From Polyodon spathula (Eukaryota; Chordata; Actinopteri; Acipenseriformes; Polyodontidae): a stretch of 64,000 nt of DNA. Shown one piece after another: positions 54,962 to 64,000 of this stretch; the first letter of the stretch is position 1, and the number at the start of each line of letters is the position of its first letter. The DNA lies in assembly GCF_017654505.1 (NCBI RefSeq), contig NC_054534.1:40158226-40222225 (forward strand), in the 5' to 3' direction. Below the pieces are notes generated by a model, which made no database searches, was not told where the DNA came from, and was given only the letters and a program-made list of their open reading frames with translations. Both the position numbers and the translations under genes were made by a program.

Positions 54962-55336
54962 TGTGACAGTGGGGGTTGCAGTGGTGACATCAGACCAGGA
55001 AGTGAAACAATAAACACAGGATGTACGGGGCTAAACTGAGGCGTAAGGGCCTCAGCTTTTCATTAATAAACAAAACAAACAGTTTATACAAAACATAAAA
55101 TAAAGCACTCTCTGGCCAAAGAAAAAATAAACACTAACAAATCATTATTTTTATAAAACGAGTTTCTTGTTCACTGGCTTGTAGCATTTGTTCTTTCTGT
55201 CCTCTCAGCTCTAAGCCCAGAGTGGGTCTTTTATACTGTGGCTGGAGCCTTAATTACCTATTAGACAATTACCTTATTAAGAATCCAGCCACATTCCTAC
55301 GAGCTACTTAGGATGAGGGATTCAACACACGGACAC

Positions 55337-55411
<75 letters not shown>

Positions 55412-55476
55412 ACAACACAAATACACAAATAAATAAATAAATAAATACATAAATACGGGGAGGGCACCCCATCACA
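54962..55476 (-). mobile_element. solo LTR with ACTTG target duplication
   Basis: 515 bp with TG...CA ends (plus strand TGTGACAGTG ... CCCCATCACA). ACTTG is repeated exactly at 54957-54961 and 55477-55481. Read on the minus strand it has TATAAAAG (55228-55235). An (AAT)n tract of about 72 bp has expanded within it (55338-55409). No internal retroelement genes remain, as expected after LTR-LTR recombination. Confidence 0.85.
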
Positions 55477-55489
55477 ACTTGTCATAACA

Positions 55490-56590
55490 TATCTTCCTAA
55501 TTCCTTCAGAAAAGTTTTAGGTAGAAATCTGCAGTGAAGTCTGTTCTCACTTTTGAGATAGTTCCTTCTGAAATGTCAATACTTACAGCAATGTTCTATA
55601 CAGCACATGACAACTAAAAGCCTACAAAAAGTTACTGGGATTTTCAATTCCTATTTTTTTCAAAAGCTATACATTTAACATAAAGAATAACTACATTACC
55701 ACCTCTCTATACGCTTACTTTGTGAGACAACCATTTTGTGTATCGGTGATTATTAGAATTAAATGGTGTATATAGGTAAAATGCTGGAGCCACTTAACTG
55801 TAGCCTGACAGTTATATTATGCACAAAATAACATTTTAACATCACTGTGTTTAGATGAAGACAGTGCTCTGAAAAAATAACAGCACACAAAGCAAGAAAA
55901 CTGGTTAAAAAACAGAATGGTATAAATATAATTCACATTTTTCAGCATTCTTTTGTTATAATTTATTACTGCCAGCGCTAGCTTCAAGATGTTATATTTG
56001 AAAATGAAAGCAAGTCTATATAAATGTATATTTGATGCTTCAGCTCTTGAGTGTGAGACCCCTGCAGAGGGATCTTCACTTATTTATGTTGTATTTATTT
56101 ATTTATTTAGTTTGTTTTTCTCCTTGAAATAGTCAGAGAGGAAGCAATTATATGTTCCCTAAATAGGACACTGGCTGCCAACACTGTTGTATTTTGTCTT
56201 TCTCATCCAGAGAAAAACCTATCACCACATTGCCAGGAAGTGAACGTTTATCAATGTTCTACTTGGTGTGACTGAGATCTGGAAGCCTCTGTCATCACCA
56301 AGAGATAAGATCCTGGCCCAAGATAAGGCTTACCGTGTAACAGCTTTTGCTGCTGTAGGACTGTAACTGTAATCCTGTAATTTCAGATTTTATAAGTTTG
56401 TTAACTTATCAATAAGGTATAAATGTATGTTCTCTATAATTCTCTGTTGTTGTTTCTGCTTAGACTGGAGGAAATTAATATTATGAAATTTGGAGATGAA
56501 AAGTAACCCTTTTACAAAGGCAAACACATTCAAAAAATATGTTGTCTCAGTTCAAAGCTTGTATCACTGTTCTTAATGGAATCAAACAAA
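55490..56590. other. ntrk2 intron, no recognised element
   Basis: AT-rich sequence between the solo LTR and Harbinger copy 2; nothing recognised. Confidence 0.5.
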
Positions 56591-58769
56591 GGGCCTCATG
56601 CAATAAACAGTGGTAAATTACCTGAAATACTGTGTGGTAACAGAAACCCATACTGCACACAAAAAGGTAGGCATGTCAACTCTATTCACTAATATAATAG
56701 TATGCACGAATAAGGCGAGCTAAATTATTCTTTTGCCAGTCATCATAGCATGTAAAATGCTGCACGCGTTACACACCCTTTATTTTAGTATGTGGGCACT
56801 CCAAAGGACAGACAGTCCAGCTCTCACTTTGTCAGAATGACAGCAACCAAGGAGGCAGCAGCCGGCACCAGCTATATCTTCAGTGGGTCTCAGTAGGATG
56901 AGAGGAGGCGGCCCAGGAATGTCTTGCTTTGAGACGGTCACAGCAGAAAAACAGAAAATAATTAACTGAAATCAAATATTTACTTGTTCACCTTTATCCT
57001 CCTGTGGTTTATTTTGAAGGTACTCCAGTACCGAAATGTTGGCTAAATATCAATGTGTTTATTTTAAAAGGATTGCAAGTGTGCGGTTTATTTATTTATT
57101 TATTTAAGAAACTTTAACCTTCCAGCTGGTTATCCGGCGATTTCGACGTACTGCACAGGCTAGTTACAATTTGTGCAGTACTGTGACCGAAAGATAATGA
57201 GTTCTGGTGGTAAATTTCCCTCCCAACCTGTGAGGGCGCTAAAGAATGGGAGGAGAAGTATCTGGAAGGGCTGGCCTGACAGTTCGTTTCCGGGGCCAAG
57301 AAGTCGGTCAGCCTGGAAAGAAGCGAGACTCTGTTGTAAGACCGTATTGACCTGAAAGGTAAACGGGGCAGCTGCAAGCAATAAGGCAGCTGCAACCGTT
57401 TACCAAGATGTCATGCAGGATTACATATAGGGGCCAGGGTAACGCTGATCTTTTCCTTCATTTGGGTAAAGCTCGGTGGAGAGAAGGACTGCGAGAGGAG
57501 CTCTCATAAAAAGGAGACGTGATACGTGTTTTGTGTTGTGTTTGTCTGTGTAGTAATTGTCTATGTTTTTGCACCACCAGACAGTTAAAGCACACATCAC
57601 CGAGGGTCAGCACGATCCGGATCACCACTGCACTACCGTCACGAAAACACCTGTGTCTGCACTCACCAACAGCACGACTGCACTCACCCAGGACTGGTGA
57701 CCGTGTGTTCGTTTTTGTTCGGGACTGTGCCCCGTTTTGTTATCCTCGTGCCTTACACATTGTTGTGTATTTATTATTTATTATTTTACAGTCACCAGAC
57801 CTGGAATACAATAAAAGCACTTTTCACCGGATTACAATTGTCTGCCTGTCACTCCTGCACCGCATCACCGCTACATCTGTTCCCCTTCACCAGACACTTT
57901 GCCACAAGTACTCGGTTGTCTTTTCCATGACAAAAATGCCAATGTTTTCAGGGCCAAAATAATTCAATGTAATTCATGTGTTAAAAGAGCACAACTGTCT
58001 CCAACTGTCTCCAACTGTCTCCAACTGTCTCTTGGCCGTTTCGGCAGTACAACGTCATAATAGAAAGAATACAGTACATTATGGGATTTTATACAGCACT
58101 GTCTATTCCTACAAAGCATCTTGCATTGAGTGAGCAACAGGTTTGGAATTGGAATAAAGGAAATGATTATGTAATACAGTTCATGTGCAGTCACCTTTTG
58201 GTAAGTTGCATTTTCAGAATCATATCATTATGTACAGTATTACAACACCGTAAGTTAAAATATTGCCCTTAATCCACAAAACCAACGAAATACATTCTAT
58301 GTAGCCTGTATTTGACAATTTATTTGTAGTGTTCTGTGGAACACAGGCAATTGTTTATCCTGGAAAAAAATAAATACAGTACCTGAAAGCAGATGTACGT
58401 GTTTATCATGTTTCCCACACAGCACTACTTGTGGTCTGCTCTATTTATATTGTGATTTAAACAGACACTGCCTGGTTTCAATAAGCGGTAAACTTAACAT
58501 GCGCTGAGACATAGGAAAGTTAGCACTTTTAAGTAAATATGTTTTTTATATGAAGTCCCTCCCTCACGGTATTAGGGGGGAGAATTTGAATACATTTCCA
58601 TGGATTACCATTATTAATTGTGTGTAAATGACTCTCAAGCGGTATCTTTTTTTCATTTTGCGTGCAAAGTCATTTGCTGCTGGTTAGTGAATATAGCAGA
58701 TGTACGAAACACAGGGTAACAGGCTTACTGCGTGGTGAACTGGTTACCGCTGTTTAGTGCATGAGGCCC
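56591..58769. mobile_element. Harbinger derivative, GGGCCTCATTCAC family, copy 2
   Basis: 2.18 kb with ends GGGCCTCATGCAATAAACAG and the complement ctgtttagtgcatgaggccc. The right part aligns with the right part of copy 1 (tggtttcaataagcggta, gctgag, gaaagttagcac, ctggttagtga). Flanks are AAA and TAA. It hosts a nested solo LTR (57182-57906) and a short tandem repeat of aactgtctcc, four times, at 57990-58031. Confidence 0.8.
57182..57906 (+). mobile_element. solo LTR with AGTAC target duplication
   Basis: 725 bp with ends TGTGACCGAAAG and CTTTGCCACA. AGTAC is repeated exactly at 57177-57181 and 57907-57911. A TATA-like cataaaaagg is at about 57505 and AATAAA at 57810-57815, in LTR order. The 147-codon plus-strand frame 57519-57962 runs out of the LTR and has no domain. 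It inserted into Harbinger copy 2, so it is the younger element. Confidence 0.88.
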
Positions 58770-60164
58770 TAATAATGCTGCAAAACCAGAAATATACAAC
58801 AAGGGCCAGGGCTTGAAAAAAAAAAAAAAAAAAGACACAAAAAACTCAGAATTTAGCACTTTGCAATAGGCATTAAAGTGGTTAAGCTAGCACTGCTTTG
58901 TTTCTGACAGACCTAAAATATCTTGTTAAGCATACTGTAATGAATTGTAATTGCCTTGGTTTCTGCAGATGCACTGATAGTTCTCATCACATCTAGGAGT
59001 CAGCGCCCCAGGGGAAAGGAAAGTGGCAAACAAATCTACTATTCCCAGACACCAACAAGTTAATAGAGCAAATGGCTAACCCCATAGGGACAGGAAACAA
59101 ACAGATACACAGGAGCCACATTTGATGGGTTTATCTCTCATGCACCTGACTTGTCAGGCGCAACAGAGTCTCTGAATAGTTCCGAAATGCACACAACTAA
59201 CAGATGTCTGAAACTACTCCAGCAGGTAATAAAGCTTTTAAATATCATATATTTTATGTATCATACCAATGGAATAATTTATTTGCAGCACATCAGCTAT
59301 TGACGGTTTTTTGGGAGAGGCGGTCAGTCTGTGCTTCTAAAATATTGAATAACAGATTTTAAATTGAAAGATTAGAAATCAATTTACCTAAAATACATAT
59401 ATAAATCAAATGCCTGAAAATGGTCACCAATCTTAACCACTGCCCCAGTTCTCTTGTTTCTAATTGATTGCATGCCCAATCCCTAAGAGACAAAACATGT
59501 GACACAACAAATTAAAATGAGAGCTAGGAAAACATTCATTAGGGAGCTGAACGCCTGGGACTCAAAATTAGAAACTTTAAGGTTGTAAACTGATAACTGA
59601 AAGCTATAAAAAAAAGAGCACAAGATATATGACATGAAAAAAAACTGACAAATGACACAACACAATGATAATATGTAGGTATTTTATTGTTATTAGCTTA
59701 TTATTATTATTATTATTATTATTATTTTTTTTTTTTTTATTTTTTTTACAATCCTGTCATTTGAAACTACATTTGTGTACACAAATTTTAAAACTATACA
59801 ATATCATTAAATATTATGCCTCAATATAAAAAAGGTAGAAAATTTTTTTGTTTTCAGCCACTATGAGTAACATATTATTACAGTCAGTTTAAAAAAACAC
59901 TCCAGTGTTTTTTCCATATATTAACACATTAGTAATTCTGTAGTAGATTAGCAAATACTGTGTGTACAGTGTTTTTTTCTTAATATAAAATCAGACTAAT
60001 TATGTAACCATAATTCAGACTATAATGCATACCCTTTACTCATTTAAGAGAATTTATGCATTCTGTATATAATTAATGAATACTCAAAGTTTCCTTTATA
60101 CTACCCTTTCTGATAGGGAATAATACAAGATATGCAACCGCAGCTCAGTCGTACACCTCCTAAA
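58770..60164. other. ntrk2 intron or T1 3' UTR, no recognised element
   Basis: AT-rich sequence with (ATT)n and poly-T at 59699-59740. It lies downstream of the T1 stop in transcript sense, so part could be T1 3' UTR. No end signal could be chosen. Confidence 0.4.
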
Positions 60165-60492
60165 CAGCTATGATCAGACGTTTTGCATCACCCTGTATAT
60201 ATAATTAACAAATTTTGCTTCATAAAGTCGAAAGAAACCTGCTGAATAATGCTACGTTAACATATTGCATTACATATCACTTTGTAGGTTTCCATATACT
60301 TCATGAAAAACTGACAAAAATCTAACAAGCCATACTCTTCTACCATTATGACTTCAGGTAGACTTTTGCAATATCATTTTGCAGTTTACTTTATTACATG
60401 ATGGTAAATAAAAGATCTAAATTATGTTCATATAGTTTAGTTTTTTCTCAATCCTAAAGTTCTAGGTGATGTAAAACGTACGGCCATAGCTG
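60165..60492. mobile_element. Tc1/mariner-like MITE, complete copy
   Basis: 328 bp with inverted ends CAGCTATGATCAGACGTTTT ... GCATCACC and complement ggtgatgtaaaacgtacggc ... catagctg. The interior contains gcttcataaagtcgaaagaaa and tacatgatggtaaataaaag, related to the fragments at 8540 and 62436. It has no coding capacity. Confidence 0.7.
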
Positions 60493-60700
60493 TAGACGGT
60501 GCATGTTATATCTTAACAGTTACGGTAAATGGATATTCTGCATGTTGAAATGTTAATACGATGTGTACATGTTGGCTCAGGCTTATTACGTGTTACTGAT
60601 TATTAATTTGTCCCCTTATATTAACCCATAAAATATTCACAGTAGTTTATCTAACTATAAACGCCACTGACTTTATGGAATGCCAACAGTCTGGGTTACT

Positions 60701-60701
<1 letters not shown>

Positions 60702-60775
<74 letters not shown>
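60702..60775. repeat. (AT)n microsatellite
   Basis: AT repeats with one slip near the start. Confidence 0.95.
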
Positions 60776-60778
<3 letters not shown>

Positions 60779-61050
60779 CACATGAAAAGTGTCTTGTATC
60801 TGGGTTTTGGATAGAAGTCTATATGAATTGTTATGGGATGCCGTTTAAGTAAAAGTATTCAAGTCATTCCACAGGAATTAAAGAGTTCTTTATATCATGT
60901 ACATTTTTTAAACATTTAATTTCTTACCTGTTAATATTAGGTGTGTTAATTAGTAAGCATGATTATTAGAAAGCATGATAATGATACAAGCAGAAACAAC
61001 AATATCATGCTGAACACACATACTAGGATATTAAACTATACTACGATATA

Positions 61051-61055
61051 AATAT

Positions 61056-61129
<74 letters not shown>
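61051..61129. repeat. (AT)n microsatellite
   Basis: AT repeats about 620 bp downstream of the T1 stop in transcript sense. Confidence 0.95.
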
Positions 61130-61131
<2 letters not shown>

Positions 61132-61745
61132 GAAAACATACATGATTTCCCTTTAAGATGAGCTAGTGATGCCAACTTAACCCACCTGCGGTATTTGCTT
61201 CCCATTGTGCTTTAGTATTGATCACACCATCCTGCCATGAATACTTCTGATATTACAGCTTAATGTCCTAATTTACTTCTAAATCACCTGCAGACCTGTC
61301 TATGCATCCCTTTAAACTGTGTTAGTATACCAAACACACTACAAGCCTTGGATTACTTGTTACGAGATGAATGGCCTTTAATACTGAAATGATGTGTGAT
61401 GAAATGAGTTGTGGTACACAATTATATCAATTCTCTGTGAATTTAAAACTCTATCTTTACCTCCTTAGTAAGTGTCAAGAAGCAGCAGTCTCTGTGACAA
61501 ACCAGTCTTTATATCATCACTAGATATTAAAAAACAGACTTACACATTCAGGCTCATATGCAGCATGGCTTGTTAGCTATACCTTAATGCCTTGTATTAT
61601 TTTACAAAAAAATGTAAATTACACAATGCTAGTTCACAAATTACATTCAACACAAACATATGATCTGTATTTAAGTATGTTTTCATCTCCCTAGCGTGCA
61701 GCTTACAGCTCCAACCACTCAGTGCATTAGAGGCCCTCTCATTGC

Positions 61746-61792
61746 TTATTTCATCAAACCATCCACCGGAGTGTTATGAAATAAAACAAAAC
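61746..61792 (-). CDS. ntrk2: ntrk2 alternative terminal exon: truncated TrkB.T1 tail
   Basis: On the minus strand an acceptor TTTTAG is followed by two bases completing a Gly codon, then FVLFHNTPVDGLMK and TAA. Mammalian TrkB.T1 ends GFVLFHKIPLDG after the shared KFGMK juxtamembrane stretch, so the exon is recognised with phase as well as sequence: the upstream exon must end in one G, which gives Gly here and Asp in the kinase form. The product lacks the kinase domain and in mammals acts as a dominant-negative or BDNF-sequestering receptor, also in glia. Compared with mammals, K-I-P-L is replaced by N-T-P-V, and three residues (LMK) extend the C-terminus. Its 3' UTR runs to lower coordinates; its end was not fixed. 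Confidence 0.9.
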
Positions 61793-62381
61793 CTAAAAGA
61801 AACACAGACAAAAATAAATAAATAAATAAATGATTTACATTTAAAAATAAGATGTTGAAATAAAAGAAACATATCACAAATGAAAAGGTGTTTATAATGT
61901 CAAAACATAACTGAAAATAACAACACCAGTGTTTATCTTTCATTTTTTCTAACGCACAGTAGTCTCATAAGAGCTTTCAGACTCTTTTATCACAAACTAA
62001 GAGCAGTGACACATACACACATATATGGTGTGAGATCTGCAATGCCTTTACCGTGTTCCATCAGAATGAACCATATTCATTGTGTTACAGCTGGGAGTGT
62101 ACCCACTTTCTTGTTCAACATAAATATAAACCAGAGTAGACACATACAGTACAGAGGGTCTTCATAATCCTGTAATAATCGCATAGTAAGTGAAAGGTTA
62201 CAGTATAATACAATTTTGTTGAAGATTGGTGCAAAATCAAGGCAGTTACCGTGTTAACCAGGTACAGTGTGACAGAGACAGACAGACAGATCTTGTCTGT
62301 TCAGTTTGATGGTACTGTATGTTAAACATCAAACTAAATAAAACAACTACAAGTCAAGCAACACCTTAACTAAAGAAAATA

Positions 62382-62763
62382 CAATGGGCCATATTTTCAG
62401 AGTTTACTATGAAAAAAACCTATATTAACATCATTTAGATCTTTTATTTAACATCATGTCATCAAAGAAACTACAAAAAAATGATATTGCAAAAGTCTAC
62501 TGGAAGCCATAATGGCAGTACAGTAGTATTTCACGACAAAGCTGTGATTTCATTCGACTTTATGAAGGAAAATGAGTTAATTCTATACGAAACTTTTGGC
62601 CATAGCTGTGGTATCAAACATCTAAATAATGTAAAGGAAGGTATCTTAAGTACTCTCAAATTGTTTGTTTCTCAGTTGTGTACATTACTGCTGAATTTCT
62701 GGCTTTGAAAAAATATCAACTGAATAAATTCTGAAGTAAAAACTTTGAAAATATGGCCCATTG
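62382..62763. mobile_element. MITE with 17-bp perfect ends, holding a second MITE
   Basis: The outer ends CAATGGGCCATATTTTC and GAAAATATGGCCCATTG are exact inverted repeats. Inside, 62436-62611 is a partial copy of the ccatagct-type MITE also seen at 8540 and 60165. This is a nested pair; neither part codes for protein. Confidence 0.75.
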
Positions 62764-63020
62764 TGCCTATTATTGTGGTTTCACAAAACAAATTAAAACA
62801 TAGAGTAGCAGGACACTGTAATGTACACCTACATCCTAATCCATCACTGCATATAATCTGTACTGTATTTATTCATTTAATTTTTGTATTGCCAATTCTA
62901 TCCCATTAATTATTATTTCAAATCCTGCTTCACCTGTGCTCTATTACGTGTAATGTCAAATACCAAATAAAGCAGTAATAATTCATGTTACCTCAGTCTT
63001 TTATCAAGCTGCATCTGGAA
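62764..63020. other. ntrk2 intron, no recognised element
   Basis: Short AT-rich stretch between the nested MITE and the 5S-derived repeat. Confidence 0.5.
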
Positions 63021-63118
63021 GCTATAGCCAAACCCTGAAGTCTGATCTTACCAGATCTCCAAAGCTGAGCCAGGCAGGGCATGGTCAGTACTTGGATGGA
63101 AGACTCTGTGCTGTAGGA
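63021..63118 (+). repeat. 5S rRNA-derived repeat (SINE head or pseudogene)
   Basis: Similarity to 5S rRNA over nearly its full length: gctatagccaaaccctga, aaagctgagccaggcagggc and ggtcagtacttggatggaag, covering the internal Pol III control region, then tgctgtagg at the end. Many substitutions and a deletion of the ctgggaataccgg part show it is not a functional 5S gene. 5S-headed SINEs are known in fishes. Confidence 0.75.
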
Positions 63119-63360
63119 AGTGCAACTCTTAAACCACAGTCCTATTTACTTCGTAGACATTAAAAAAATCTAATCATAGAACTCTGGTCTACAAAATGTA
63201 TCTATGTTATTATCAAAAATCAAATCTGTTTTGAGTTAGCTGCTCAATGCATGGTAAAGCTGAAAGGAATTTGTATGTCTGTATTGCTTGTTTGGTTCCT
63301 GCTCAAGTCATTTCAAGGGTGTATGTAGAATTATACTGGTGCCTATTGGGACAGCTGTAC

Positions 63361-63580
63361 TACCCTAATAAAAAAAAAAAGTTTACCAAAGTAAATAATT
63401 AGCAAAGTGTAATATAGCAAAAAAAAGCATGGTAAAGCATAGTTAAGCATTGTAAGCCCAGAGAGGTATAGTAAAGCACATTAAAGCAAACCAGGGTAAG
63501 CTATGTTTAATGCATAGTATAGCCGTGGGAAAAGCATGGTAAAGCTGCCAAAATACAGTGGTAAACTTTTATAAGGGTAG
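63361..63580. mobile_element. small MITE with TACCCT..AAGTTTACC ends
   Basis: 220 bp with inverted ends taccctaataaaa(A)n gtttacca and tggtaaacttttataagggta. The interior is rich in repeated agcatggtaaagca-type motifs (about 63430-63550). No coding capacity. Confidence 0.7.
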
Positions 63581-64000
63581 CAACAAAAGAAGTGTTCAAT
63601 GACACAGGTCACTAGGTGTACAGAGACTTTGAGTCCCAGAGCAATTAATATACACAGTAGCAACTTCACTGAACCATATACAGGGTATGTAATCAAACAT
63701 TTTGGTTGCAGTTATAAACTAGAGTTTTTCACCCCCCAACAATCAAAACTAATTCACAAATTGGAGTGTGTCTACATCTGGCAGTAATGAGTGTTTGACT
63801 GTGGTCAGACGTGATTAATGTAAACCAGTATACAACTACAGTAGTAAGGAAACAGACGGAGAAATGGACATTAGGGGTATAATGATATACTATAGTCACA
63901 ATGCAATACATATCACAATGTCCAGGTCACTCGATACAAAACATAATGTATGTGATGCTCCTGATGGACTACTTACTGTAATAAACTAGAAATTATAATT

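Noticed and set aside
57519..57962. 147-codon plus-strand frame
   Set aside because: It lies mainly inside a solo LTR, runs past its end into Harbinger sequence, and shows no domain.
57990..58031. Short direct repeats considered as a CRISPR-like array
   Set aside because: Four adjacent 10-bp units without spacers in a vertebrate intron; a simple tandem repeat.
63021..63118. Functional 5S rRNA gene
   Set aside because: Too many changes and a missing 3' portion; it is only 5S-derived.

Overview
This window is vertebrate genomic DNA and most likely comes from a ray-finned fish. It has long GT-AG introns, many (AT)n, (AAT)n and (CA)n microsatellites, and a fish-style repeat load: Tc1/mariner, PIF/Harbinger, L2 and CR1 LINEs, solo LTRs and a 5S-derived repeat. 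I cannot fix the species from sequence alone. A non-teleost such as sturgeon, paddlefish or gar is a guess from the repeat mix.

The one host gene I can support is the 3' half of ntrk2 (TrkB neurotrophin receptor), on the minus strand from about 61.8 kb down to 19.2 kb. Seven coding exons are visible, in transcription order: the alternative terminal exon of the truncated T1 isoform (61746-61792); the juxtamembrane exon with the NPQY docking site (45970-46158); and five kinase exons (39560-39690, 33754-33926, 33010-33250, 22718-22876, 19209-19394), ending in YLDILG and a stop. All phases join cleanly, except that the short exon expected between the T1 exon and 46158 was not found by eye. The extracellular and transmembrane exons lie beyond the right edge. 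One locus therefore shows both receptor outcomes: a kinase-dead T1 tail and a full tyrosine kinase.

From 1 to 14.6 kb the window is intergenic and dominated by transposons: a CR1 endonuclease fragment, an L2-type RT fragment, an LTR with an adjoining purine-rich tract, another L2 fragment, a decayed Tc1 element, and a Harbinger element with decayed transposase and Myb-like genes and very long foldback ends. From about 14.6 to 19.2 kb the sequence is almost repeat-free and probably includes the long 3' UTR of full-length ntrk2.

The introns hold nested mobile elements. Two Harbinger derivatives share GGGCCTCATTCACTAAA-type ends (35771-38023 and 56591-58769), and a related fragment is at 51.3 kb. 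Two solo LTRs have perfect 5-bp target duplications (54962-55476 and 57182-57906). A Tc1 element carries an intact 339-residue DD34E transposase (46728-48334). Several small MITEs sit near the right edge. The most unusual object is a 351-bp near-perfect palindrome at 36177-36527. It has TG...CA ends, a TATA-like box in each arm and a 5-bp target duplication, so it looks like a palindromic LTR that integrated as a unit.
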